Below are positions 43,884-50,328 of a stretch of DNA of 50,328 nucleotides, piece by piece. Numbering within the stretch: position 1 is the stretch's first letter; every line of letters starts with the position of its first letter. Source of the DNA: Parcubacteria group bacterium Greene0416_39 (GTDB taxonomy: Bacteria; Patescibacteriota; Minisyncoccia; Minisyncoccales; UBA10102). The notes beneath the pieces are model-generated. The model was given only the letters and a program-made list of their open reading frames with translations. It was not told the DNA's origin and made no database searches. Both the position numbers and the translations under genes were made by a program. Where the stretch lies: assembly GCA_007375675.1 (NCBI GenBank), contig VMEU01000005.1:1-50328 (forward strand), read 5' to 3'.

Positions 43884-44249
43884 TTACTTAAGCACGAGCT
43901 TTATCTTCTCAACGATTTCTCCTGGCGTAAAATGCGCCTTGATAAGATAATCAGCGGCCCCCAGTTTTACCCCTCGATCCAGGTCCTCTTTTTGCCCGAG
44001 ATTAGATAGGATGATCACGGGAATCCCTGCGGTCTCTGTATTCTCTTTTGCGCGCTTGAGAACTTCAAACCCGTCAATGCCAGGGAGAATAAGGTCTAAA
44101 AGAACAAGGTCGGGCTTTCCTGTATTGAAGCGCTGTAATCCCTCCTCTCCGTCAACTCCTTCAATAATCTCATACCCTTCCTTGAGGAGTTTTTGGACAA
44201 TGAGCTCTCTTAAAAACTTGTCGTCTTCAATAACGAGAATCTTTGCCAT
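43884..44249 (-). CDS. CheY-like response regulator
   Basis: The 121-aa receiver domain stands alone: EDD (residues 8-10), the phospho-acceptor in LVLLDLILPG (Asp ~52), IPVIILSN (Thr/Ser position filled by Ser, ~82) and the Lys in YLIKAHF (~104). No output domain follows, so it signals through protein contact. It starts at ATG 44249, 12 nt after the histidine kinase, its likely partner. Confidence 0.93.
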   Translation of the reverse strand: MAKILVIEDDKFLRELIVQKLLKEGYEIIEGVDGEEGLQRFNTGKPDLVLLDLILPGIDGFEVLKRAKENTETAGIPVIILSNLGQKEDLDRGVKLGAADYLIKAHFTPGEIVEKIKLVLK

Positions 44250-44261
44250 GTTCGTAGATTA

Positions 44262-45107
44262 TCATACCTCTTGTTTTATGGGAAGTGAAAAGGAAAACGT
44301 AGAACCTTCTCCTGTTTTTGGTTCCGCCCATATCTTTCCTTCGTGGGCCTCAATAATGTTTTTGGAAAAGTAGAGTCCAAGGCCCGTGCCTTCTGTGTCA
44401 ACCTGCTTTGCGTTGGAAGCACGGAAAAACTTCTCAAAAATCCTTTCCTTCTGCTCCTCGGGAATCCCAATGCCAGAATCTCTAATGGAAAACACCACGT
44501 CTTTTTTGTCGTGAGAAAGAGCAACTTCAACTCTTCCTCCTGGAGGAGTGTAGCGCAAGCTATTGTCCACAAGATTCTGAATCACGAGAAGTATCTTTTC
44601 TTTGTCAACAAGCACTCTGGGGAATTTTTCCTTACGAGGGTCAAAGACAAGAGTGATGCTTCTCCGCCTTGCTTCTATCCCATACGAGAGCACCACGCCT
44701 TGCACTAGTTCCTCCAGTTGAGAGAATACGGGCCGATACAAATACCTGCCTTCTTCAATCCTCGTAACGTCAAGAAGGTTGTTGATCAAGGCAATCATGC
44801 GTTCGTTGGAATGCTTGTTTTGCAAAAGGAGCTCTCGCTGAGCACGAGTAAGAGGACCTGCGTCTCCATCTAAAAGCGCTTCTAAAGCCCACTTAATAGC
44901 AGACAAAGGGGTTCTCAACTGATGGGCTGCAAGGGAGACAAACTCATTCTTTAGCTGTTCTGCCTTCGCCTGCTCTTCTTCTCTTTTTGCCCTCGTTTCA
45001 GATAACTCCAGGTCGCGGCGCACCAGCATTTTCGCAACCTTATCAAGCTCCTGCGTTCTTGCCTTGAACTCTTCAAGTTCTTTGGTTTGAGATCTCATCT
45101 TTGCCAA
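44262..45107 (-). CDS. Cytosolic sensor histidine kinase
   Basis: The 281-aa protein has an N-terminal coiled coil (~1-55, no membrane helix). The HisKA dimerisation domain has the H-box NEFVSLAAHQLRTPLSAIKWALEALL (His ~62). The HATPase domain has N-box IQNLVDNSLRYTPPGG (~176-191), G1 IRDSGIGIPEEQ, F-box IFEKFFRA and G2 EGTGLGLYFSKNI. With no sensor domain of its own, it probably takes input from the FIST protein encoded just upstream. The start is TTG at 45107 (GGAG 5 nt upstream) or ATG at 45098. The FIST stop is adjacent. Confidence 0.93.
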   Translation of the reverse strand: MAKMRSQTKELEEFKARTQELDKVAKMLVRRDLELSETRAKREEEQAKAEQLKNEFVSLAAHQLRTPLSAIKWALEALLDGDAGPLTRAQRELLLQNKHSNERMIALINNLLDVTRIEEGRYLYRPVFSQLEELVQGVVLSYGIEARRRSITLVFDPRKEKFPRVLVDKEKILLVIQNLVDNSLRYTPPGGRVEVALSHDKKDVVFSIRDSGIGIPEEQKERIFEKFFRASNAKQVDTEGTGLGLYFSKNIIEAHEGKIWAEPKTGEGSTFSFSLPIKQEV

Positions 45108-46292
45108 TTACTCTCCAACAACTACCAAGGTCATGGTTTCGTTGTGGAAATATGCAGGCGTGCCTTTTTTCCCCAAAAGCGGACCCTGCTCTCCGTAGGT
45201 ATAAAATCCAACCATTGGAACATCTTTGCCAATCACGCCTAAGACCGTTTGGTTTTCCTCGTGGCACCTCACCCCCAAGAGTTTGTTGCGCGCCATGCAG
45301 TTAAACATCAAGATGAACCCAGGCTTTGCTTTGTTGAGCTGATCAATCGCGACCTCGGCTGCTTCTTTTGCTGCGGCAATTGCCTTGTCTCGATCTCCAA
45401 TCATAAGACGGATCGTGGTTCCTTGAGGGATGGCTGCTGCCATTGTGATCTCTCCTTTTTCATTGGCAATCACAGGGTCTCGAATCAGAAGCTCGTCAGA
45501 GCCTTCTACTGTTAAGCCGATAGGATAGGTATATGCCATGCGAGCAAGGGGTTCTTTGACGAGTTCCGCGGCGTCTTTCCCAAAATACTCCTCATAGACA
45601 TTCAGGGCTGGTTTCCCATCAACCTCTTTAAGCACAGCTCCCTCTGCTTTGGTAACCTTCAGCGGTAATCCAATGGGCTCCCAGCCGTGTTTGATCCCGA
45701 ATCCGTAGGAAAATTTTCCGTAGAGTCCAACTCCTACAACAACATCCGTCAGTACTTGGTCTTGATAATACTCAAAGGTTTTCTGAAAACGATAGTCGTC
45801 TCCCAAAGATCCGCCAACAATGGACGCATTTTCTCCGAGCACTGATTTTACTCCGTCCACGATTGCAGCTCCATTCCCAGTCATTCCGTCTGGCAGCATG
45901 ATAAAGAGATCGGGCTTTTGCCCGCCCCCCTTTTCAAGAACCGCTTTTGCTGCTTTGGCCCCGGCTCCAAAGCTATCTTTGGAAACACCCTCTCCTATAC
46001 CTGTCACAAACTGTATCGAGTCTGAAGCAATTGCCATTGCGTTAACTCCATCAAACACGGTACTGAAAGAAGTTATTTCTCCCGCGGCGCTCCCTCCAAC
46101 TACCAAGGCATCTCCTACAACTTCCCTCACGCCCTTGAGCACTGCTTCTTGGTCATACTGTATGGAAGAGTAGGCAAAAAGAATGTCTGGTTTTTGCCCT
46201 GCTAACTTCTCCAACGCAGTCCTTGCTGCCTCTTTCCCTGCTTCTTTGTGATCTGCCAAATTTTGGCTCAACCCTACTCCTGCTTTGATCAT
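45108..46292 (-). CDS. FIST-domain sensor protein
   Basis: The 394-aa protein has FIST N (~30-210; KPDILFAYSSIQYDQEAVLKGVREVVGDALVVGGSAAGEI, IVGGSLGDDYRFQKTF) and FIST C (~215-380; ALNVYEEYFGKDAAEL, FILMFNCMARNKLLG, GFYTYGEQGPLLG). FIST modules are thought to bind small ligands, possibly amino acids, upstream of kinases or cyclic-nucleotide enzymes. No membrane segment is seen. It is cytosolic, encoded 22 nt after polA and directly before the kinase, giving a three-gene FIST-kinase-receiver path. The ligand is unknown. Confidence 0.92.
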   Translation of the reverse strand: MIKAGVGLSQNLADHKEAGKEAARTALEKLAGQKPDILFAYSSIQYDQEAVLKGVREVVGDALVVGGSAAGEITSFSTVFDGVNAMAIASDSIQFVTGIGEGVSKDSFGAGAKAAKAVLEKGGGQKPDLFIMLPDGMTGNGAAIVDGVKSVLGENASIVGGSLGDDYRFQKTFEYYQDQVLTDVVVGVGLYGKFSYGFGIKHGWEPIGLPLKVTKAEGAVLKEVDGKPALNVYEEYFGKDAAELVKEPLARMAYTYPIGLTVEGSDELLIRDPVIANEKGEITMAAAIPQGTTIRLMIGDRDKAIAAAKEAAEVAIDQLNKAKPGFILMFNCMARNKLLGVRCHEENQTVLGVIGKDVPMVGFYTYGEQGPLLGKKGTPAYFHNETMTLVVVGE

Positions 46293-46314
46293 ATGAGTAA
46301 ATAAAAAAACTTAG

Positions 46315-48564
46315 TTAATGAGACTCGGCCTCGACTTTTTGTGTTTGGAGCTCTCCCCAGTTCTTCCCTGTTTTCACTTCGCACAAGAGCGGGGCTTTAA
46401 GCGCAACTGCTTGTTCCATAATCTTTTTGATCTTTACGCTTGCCTCTTCCAGTATATCATCGGCTATTTCAAACAACAACTCATCATGAATCTGCAAAAG
46501 AAGCCGTATCTTGGGGTTTTGCAACCCAAACTCTTTTGCTATGCTGACCATAGCAATTTTGATGATATCGGCTGCGCTTCCTTGTATTGGGTGGTTCACG
46601 GCTTCTCTCTCTGCCTGTGCTCGGAGTTGAGGAGCTAAAGAGTTGATTTCAGGGATATATCTCTTTCTTCCAAACAATGTTTCCACATACCCTTTTTCTC
46701 TCGCAAAGTCTTTGGTCTGCTCAATGTATAAACGAATCTTTGGAAAGCGTAAAAAATACTGCTCAATGAATGACTCTGCTTCTTCAATAGGTATCTGGGC
46801 AGAAGCTGCAAACCCCCTGGCGCCCATACCATAGAGCACGCCAAAATTCAAAGTCTTTGCTCTTGTCCGCATCTCATCTGAAACTTCAGGTTCTGAAACT
46901 CCGAATACTTCAGAAGCTGTCATTCGGTGAATGTCTTTGCCTTGCAAAAATACCTTTTCCATTTTTTCTTCTTCAGCTAAATGGCAGGCAATGCGAAGCT
47001 CCATTTGCGAGTAATCAAACGAGGTGAGAAAAAAGCCTTGCTCTGCAACAAATCCTTTGCGAACCCTCTTTCCCCAAAAACCTTGCACTGGAATATTCTG
47101 CAGGTTTGGAGAAGAGGAAGAGATTCTCCCTGTGGCAGCTCCGAGTTGGTCAAAGCGCGAGTGCACCCTGCTGTGTGTATCTGCCATGTGAGGCAAAGGA
47201 AGAAGATAGGTGCTCAAAAGCTTTGAGAGCTCTCGGTGCGCGAGCACCTCTTTTACTATGGGGTGGCCAAGTTTTATTAATTCATCAGACGCAGTGGAAA
47301 CAACGCCGCCTGGAGTTTTGCGCAGGCCTTTTGAAGAAAGCTCAAGCTTTTGAAACAATACTTCAGACAATTGCTTTGGAGAGGCAATGTTAAACACGAC
47401 TTCTCCTAACTCGTGAACTTTAGACTCAATCTTTATGAGCTCTTTTTGCATTTCTTTTGCAAGGCTCCCAAGATATGTCTTGTCTATTGTAATGCCCAAC
47501 TCTTCCATCGCGAGAACAACAGGAATCAATGCCTTCTCTAGTTCGTAGACTTTATCTGAAAGAATACCTTGCTCGTGGAATTGTTCAATCTTTTCTAACG
47601 AGGGCTGCGAGAGCGCTTGAGGTTTCCTTTTTTTGCCAGAAAGTTCGGGGAGTCTTTGGAGTAAAGTACGAAACTCAAACCGTTTGAGCATGCCTTCGGC
47701 GCCGGTTGTATCAAATCGTTTCCAGGCAAGGTCTTGCATTGTAAAGTCTAGGGGAACTCTCTGAATAGTCGCAAGATCCCTGCTCATAAACGCTTGGTCT
47801 TTGTATTGCGTCAAAAGGGCGGCAAGTTTTGGCTTTATCTTTTTGTCTCCCTTCGGGAGATCTCCCGTAGGGAGACTTTCCTTGAGGAGTTCTTCGTAGA
47901 GGTTATCCAAAGAACCAAACGCATTGAGCAGCATGATCGCGGTTTTCTCTCCAACTCCCGTAACTCCAGGAATGTTGTCTGAAGGATCCCCCCTCAACCC
48001 CTTGTAGTCGGTGAGTTGGCTTGGCAGCAACCCTCCAAATCTCTTTTTTACCGTATCCACGTCATAGAGCACCGTGTCTTGCAGGCCTTTACGGGACGTG
48101 TATACCTTGGTATGTTCGTCTACCAACTGCAAAGCGTCCATGTCTCCTGAAACCAAAATGGTTTCCAAACGAGGGTGAGCCTGTTTCTTGGGAGCCGCCT
48201 TTGCAATGGTTCCAAGAATGTCGTCTGCCTCAAACCCTTCTTTTTCATACGAGGGAACGCCAAACGCTTTGAGCGCCTCCTTTACTAAAGGAATTTGGCT
48301 ATACAATTCGTCTGGCGCCTTCACCCGCTTTGCCTTGTATTCTTTAAATGCAAGGTGGCGGAGTGTCGGGCCTTTCACGTCAAAAGCCGCCGCGATGTAA
48401 TCTGGCTGAAACTCTTTTACCGCCTTGAAAAACAACAAAAGAAAGCCATAGAGGGCATTCACCATTTCTCCTTTTGCAGTGGTCAAAGGAGGAAGTGCGT
48501 GAAACGCCCGGTGAATCAAGGAGTTTGCGTCAATAACAAGCAGCCGCTTTTTCTTTTCCGCCAT
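46315..48564 (-). CDS. polA: DNA polymerase I without the proofreading domain
   Basis: The 749-aa enzyme has the 5'-nuclease domain (~1-290: LLVIDANSLIHRAFHALPP, GFEADDILGTIA, VSGDMDALQLV, GDPSDNIPGVTGVGEKTA) and the family A polymerase (~375-749: RVHSRFDQLGAATGRISSSSPNLQNIP, FDYSQMELRIACHLA motif A, RTRAKTLNFGVLYGMGARGFA motif B, QIHDELLFE motif C). The region between (~290-375) is too short for the 3'-5' exonuclease fold. A palindrome-coded insert SLPTGDLPKGD (47845-47876) sits between the domains of the nuclease. The ATG at 48564 has TACAAT 6 nt upstream (leaderless). It leads the FIST-HK-RR-holA run. Confidence 0.96.
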   Translation of the reverse strand: MAEKKKRLLVIDANSLIHRAFHALPPLTTAKGEMVNALYGFLLLFFKAVKEFQPDYIAAAFDVKGPTLRHLAFKEYKAKRVKAPDELYSQIPLVKEALKAFGVPSYEKEGFEADDILGTIAKAAPKKQAHPRLETILVSGDMDALQLVDEHTKVYTSRKGLQDTVLYDVDTVKKRFGGLLPSQLTDYKGLRGDPSDNIPGVTGVGEKTAIMLLNAFGSLDNLYEELLKESLPTGDLPKGDKKIKPKLAALLTQYKDQAFMSRDLATIQRVPLDFTMQDLAWKRFDTTGAEGMLKRFEFRTLLQRLPELSGKKRKPQALSQPSLEKIEQFHEQGILSDKVYELEKALIPVVLAMEELGITIDKTYLGSLAKEMQKELIKIESKVHELGEVVFNIASPKQLSEVLFQKLELSSKGLRKTPGGVVSTASDELIKLGHPIVKEVLAHRELSKLLSTYLLPLPHMADTHSRVHSRFDQLGAATGRISSSSPNLQNIPVQGFWGKRVRKGFVAEQGFFLTSFDYSQMELRIACHLAEEEKMEKVFLQGKDIHRMTASEVFGVSEPEVSDEMRTRAKTLNFGVLYGMGARGFAASAQIPIEEAESFIEQYFLRFPKIRLYIEQTKDFAREKGYVETLFGRKRYIPEINSLAPQLRAQAEREAVNHPIQGSAADIIKIAMVSIAKEFGLQNPKIRLLLQIHDELLFEIADDILEEASVKIKKIMEQAVALKAPLLCEVKTGKNWGELQTQKVEAESH
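47845..47876. repeat. Nested palindrome in frame in polA
   Basis: GTCTCCC-ttc-GGGAGATCTCCC-gta-GGGAGAC: two CTCCC/GGGAG hairpins within a larger symmetric unit. It encodes SLPTGDLPKGD in PolA. Confidence 0.8.
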
Positions 48565-48599
48565 GGGTGCATTGTATCATGCCTCTCTGCTTTAAAAAA

Positions 48600-48629
48600 T
48601 TGACAAAAAAGAAAGAAGGTGTGTATAGT
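48600..48629 (+). promoter_or_regulatory. Promoter of the sigma-4 gene
   Basis: TTGACA (48600-48605), an 18-nt spacer and TATAGT (48624-48629). It is divergent from polA. An AGGAGG site follows at 48663-48669. Confidence 0.65.
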
Positions 48630-48675
48630 GGTTCTACCTCGAAAAGAGCCAAATCAGAATAGCAGGAGGTATCTC

Positions 48676-48987
48676 GTGACGGCAACTTATGAGCAGCTCA
48701 AGGCAGCGGTTCTGGAAGACATTGGGAAACTCCCAGATGAACGTCAGCAGGACGTACTGAGGCGCAGGTTCGGCCTAACCGAGGATGGCAAAGCCCAGAC
48801 TCTTGAGGAAGTCGGCCAAGCCCTTGGGCTCACCGGAGAACAAGTTCGCAAAACCGAAGGAACGGCCCTGGGGGCTCTTCGTCGTCGCAAGCGTACGTTC
48901 TCTGAACAAGACATAGTACCAGGGAGTGCCGAGGATCGTTTGCTCCAAGCGCTCTTCCCTAAGAGGCCGCCGAGTTCAGCTCCCTAA
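48676..48987 (+). CDS. Orphan sigma-70 region 4-like protein
   Basis: The 103-aa protein is essentially one sigma-70 region 4 helix-turn-helix: KLPDERQQDVLRRRFGLTEDGKAQTLEEVGQALGLTGEQVRKTEGTALGALRRR (~17-70). This is the primary-sigma pattern, with R-x-R-F-G-L and T-L-E-E-V-G, that contacts the -35 box. Regions 2 and 3 are absent, so it cannot start transcription alone. It could modulate or replace region 4 contacts, or be a stand-alone regulator. The start is GTG at 48676 with AGGAGG 6 nt upstream. It has its own promoter and terminator. A phage or plasmid origin is possible. Confidence 0.82.
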   Translation: MTATYEQLKAAVLEDIGKLPDERQQDVLRRRFGLTEDGKAQTLEEVGQALGLTGEQVRKTEGTALGALRRRKRTFSEQDIVPGSAEDRLLQALFPKRPPSSAP

Positions 48988-49024
48988 GAGAGCCTGTCCA
49001 CTTGTGTGCCAGTGCTCTTCGCAA

Positions 49025-49057
49025 GCCCTTCAGACGCGTCTGAAGGGCTCATTTTTT
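49025..49057 (+). terminator. Terminator of the sigma-4 gene
   Basis: GCCCTTCAGAC-gc-GTCTGAAGGGC (49025-49048), a perfect 11-bp stem, then TCATTTTTTA. Confidence 0.92.
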
Positions 49058-49080
49058 ATACTACGAAAAATGTGTGAAAG

Positions 49081-49103
49081 TGTTAGAGGCCTTGCCTTTA
49101 ACA
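49081..49103. repeat. Left flanking palindrome of the REP-associated transposase
   Basis: TGTTAGAGGC-ctt-GCCTTTAACA, 23 nt. It nearly equals the right-hand copy and sits 25 nt before the transposase ATG. Confidence 0.75.
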
Positions 49104-49127
49104 TCCAAAGAAGTTATTATTATTTCT

Positions 49128-49826
49128 ATGGCAATAAGAAAAGTTCAATTTGCACCAGAGGAGCATTATCATCTTTGTGCACGAGGAGTTAGCAAACAAA
49201 AGATTTTTCTTGAAGAAAGGGATTTTATTCGTTTTCTTTTTCTTATTTTGCACTTTCAAGCTCCCGTAAAATTTTTTAATATCGGGAGACAGGTCGGTTG
49301 TTTCGTTAGCAGCAAGGATTCTAATATCAAAGCTTTTAATATACATGAGGAAGATATAAAGACTATTACTAGTGCTCGCGAGGTTCTCTTGGAGGGGTTT
49401 GCTATTATGAAGAACCATTTCCACGTTTTTTTAAAAGAGGTAGAGCAGCGTGGCACCACGAATTATATGCAGAGAGTACTTACAAGTTATGCCATGTATT
49501 TTAATACAAAGTATAAACGGAGTGGGCATGTGTTTGAAGGAAAGTTTCGCGCCGTGCACGTGGAAAGCAACGAACAACTTATCTATCTTTCTGCGTATAT
49601 TCATAGGAATCCTCGAGAGATTGCAAGGTGGACAGGGAAAGAACATCGATATCCTTGGTCGAGCTACCAAGATTACATCCGGAATAATCGCTGGGGGAAG
49701 CTACTTGATCCTTCTATTGTTCTCGACCAATTTTCAGACCCCGCTTCTTATCGGAAATTTGTTGAAAAGAGCGGCGCGAAAGAAAAGATCCAAGAAAAAA
49801 TTGACGAGAAATTTTTGCTTGAGTAG
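49128..49826 (+). CDS. REP-associated tyrosine transposase (Y1/HUH family)
   Basis: The 232-aa protein is a RAYT-type transposase. The HUH metal motif is in FAIMKNHFHVFLKE (~97-110), the catalytic Tyr is in MQRVLTSYAMYFNTKYKRSGHVFEGKFRAVHVE (~120-152), and LSAYIHRNPREIA (~160-172) and the YPWSSYQDY end are also characteristic. RAYTs process REP palindromes as single strands. The ATG at 49128 gives MAIRKVQFAPEEHYHLCARG, the usual start. Palindromes TGTTAGAGGC..GCCTTTAACA flank it at 49081-49103 and 49833-49855, and related CCCGTTAGA arms lie at 11.9 and 18.0 kb. Likely domesticated or slowly active. Confidence 0.93.
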   Translation: MAIRKVQFAPEEHYHLCARGVSKQKIFLEERDFIRFLFLILHFQAPVKFFNIGRQVGCFVSSKDSNIKAFNIHEEDIKTITSAREVLLEGFAIMKNHFHVFLKEVEQRGTTNYMQRVLTSYAMYFNTKYKRSGHVFEGKFRAVHVESNEQLIYLSAYIHRNPREIARWTGKEHRYPWSSYQDYIRNNRWGKLLDPSIVLDQFSDPASYRKFVEKSGAKEKIQEKIDEKFLLE

Positions 49827-49832
49827 AAAAAT

Positions 49833-49855
49833 TGTTAGAGGCAAGGCCTTTAACG
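49833..49855. repeat. Right flanking palindrome of the REP-associated transposase
   Basis: TGTTAGAGGC-aag-GCCTTTAACG, 23 nt, in the same orientation as the left copy with the centre inverted (AAG versus CTT). Confidence 0.75.
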
Positions 49856-49881
49856 GATCGTTCCAGAGTTGAGCTTAATGG

Positions 49882-49916
49882 AATAATAAAGGCCCCCTAC
49901 GTAGTTTGGGAGCCTT
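49882..49916 (-). terminator. Terminator of the 55-aa gene
   Basis: Minus strand: AAGGCTCCC-aaactacgta-GGGGGCCTT (49916-49889) followed by TATTATT. It is about 55 nt after the stop at 49971. Confidence 0.7.
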
Positions 49917-49970
49917 GGGCTTATGCCCTTGTTGCCCTCTTTGCTGATGAACCGCCTCTTCCTGTGCGAC

Positions 49971-50138
49971 CTACTCCACCATCCGAGCCAAGCATTCAGC
50001 CAACAGGTCACCAGCGTAGCGTTCTTCCTCTTCAGCCTCAGCAGCCCTAACCTGTTCCTCGTACTCGGCCGTCACGGCCTTCACCTCAGCATCGTGATCG
50101 TACTCGTCGGGAATAACCAGTTTCCGCCGTGCACTCAT
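49971..50138 (-). CDS. Small acidic protein, 55 aa, unknown
   Basis: The ATG at 50138 has AAGGAG 7 nt upstream, and the gene has its own consensus promoter and terminator, so it is a convincing single-gene unit. The product starts SARRKLVIPDEYDHDAEVK and continues as one acidic, Ala/Glu-rich helix (VRAAEAEEEERYAGDLLAECLARMVE). No family is recognised. It could be a small DNA-mimic, an antitoxin-like or an accessory protein; none is supported by a motif. An overlapping plus-strand frame (49832-50050) is Pro-rich and lacks a ribosome site. Confidence 0.7.
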   Translation of the reverse strand: MSARRKLVIPDEYDHDAEVKAVTAEYEEQVRAAEAEEEERYAGDLLAECLARMVE

Positions 50139-50177
50139 TAGTCTACTCCTTCCATCCCATTTTGTATCTCTGTTATA

Positions 50178-50203
50178 CACTATACATCTGCACTATACAT
50201 CTG
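50178..50203. repeat. 13-bp tandem duplication at the promoter of the 55-aa gene
   Basis: CACTATACATCTG occurs twice without a gap. Each copy carries a TATAGT-type -10 box on the minus strand, so the start region is doubled. Confidence 0.85.
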
Positions 50204-50220
50204 TTTCCTTAATTTGTCAA
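50192..50220 (-). promoter_or_regulatory. Promoter of the 55-aa gene
   Basis: Minus strand: TTGACA (50220-50215), a 17-nt spacer and TATAGT (50197-50192). It is divergent from the partial gene at the window end. Confidence 0.75.
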
Positions 50221-50273
50221 TAGTTAGTGGGTATTCTCCACATACATATGTCCCCTCTGGTAAGGTACGAGAT

Positions 50274-50328
50274 ATGGCACAAACCTTACCAAGAGACGCA
50301 GCAGAGGAACGGCTGCGCTGGATCCAGC
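50274..50328 (+). CDS. Start of a gene running off the window, unknown
   Basis: From ATG 50274 an open frame reads MAQTLPRDAAEERLRWIQ and leaves the window. AAGG lies about 9 nt upstream. Eighteen codons are too few to name a family; the Arg/Glu-rich start resembles DNA-binding or recombinase N-termini, which is only a guess. Confidence 0.4.
   Translation, partial: MAQTLPRDAAEERLRWIQ

Noticed and set aside
49832-50050. 72-codon plus-strand frame over the 55-aa gene
   Set aside because: Pro-rich, starts inside the transposase palindrome and lacks a ribosome site, whereas the minus-strand gene has promoter, Shine-Dalgarno and terminator.

Overview
This 50.3 kb window reads as a chromosome segment of a small-genome, ultrasmall-type bacterium of the Patescibacteria/CPR, most probably Parcubacteria-like. 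That assignment is an inference from gene content. Housekeeping genes are densely packed (four class I tRNA synthetases plus GlyRS in 18 kb). Several families have a Parcubacterial look (reduced RsmI, DUF11-type surface protein, EF-Tu-like mini-protein, MurE family, FIST sensor). Only fragments of amino-acid pathways are present, and short palindromes and tandem repeats are inserted in frame in essential genes. TGA is used as a normal stop, so the code is the standard one.

Layout. 1-4.0 kb: TatD nuclease (partial), a decayed small gene, prephenate dehydratase, a TPR protein, an unknown 108-aa protein and a TrpR-family repressor with its own operator. 4.1-12 kb (minus): DUF11 protein-glyS-M16 peptidase-AI-2E permease-rsmI-metG. 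12-18 kb (minus): ileS-recO, a lone NlpC/P60 cassette and argS. 18-20 kb (plus): smpB-ssrA(tmRNA)-infC-rpmI-rplT. 20-24 kb: Nudix, PolX, HD hydrolase, cytidine deaminase, and greA with a two-hairpin leader. 24-27.6 kb (minus): hisB-hisC-IMPase-like-(PRTase::Lrp fusion), a partial histidine operon with a probable dedicated regulator. 27.7-33.8 kb: a HAD phosphatase (plus), then on the minus strand VIT/CCC1 metal transporter-membrane protein-PD-(D/E)XK nuclease-EndoQ (interrupted by a 438-aa intein)-choline-kinase-like. 33.9-39.7 kb (minus): ruvA-murE-48-aa protein-pepA-tRNA-Arg(CCG), and LOG protein-EF-like-amino-acid permease. 39.8-43 kb: fatty-acid desaturase, uvrB, rpsT. 43-48.6 kb (minus): polA-FIST sensor-histidine kinase-response regulator-holA. 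48.6-50.3 kb: an orphan sigma-70 region-4 protein, a REP-associated transposase with flanking palindromes, a 55-aa protein and the start of another gene.

Two gene styles are mixed. Housekeeping genes lie in tight operons, often with no Shine-Dalgarno sequence and sometimes a -10 box only 6-9 nt before ATG, as expected for leaderless mRNA. A second set (pheA, NlpC/P60, cdd, HAD, desaturase, sigma-4, 55-aa protein) are single-gene cassettes with strong Shine-Dalgarno sequences, frequent GTG starts and their own canonical terminators.

The most unusual signals are these. (1) Clean in-frame losses of about 30-36 codons in conserved genes: uvrB lacks the Walker A loop, rsmI lacks the PGPSA segment, holA lacks part of domain III, and recO may lack its Cys region. 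(2) Two families of in-frame repeat insertions in essential genes: paired GC-rich hairpins, and AT-rich 7-8 bp tandem repeats encoding KYQILNTKY- or NSKFQIP-like peptides. (3) The EndoQ intein. (4) The PRTase::Lrp fusion at the end of the his operon. (5) Structured leaders ahead of greA and of the metal transporter.
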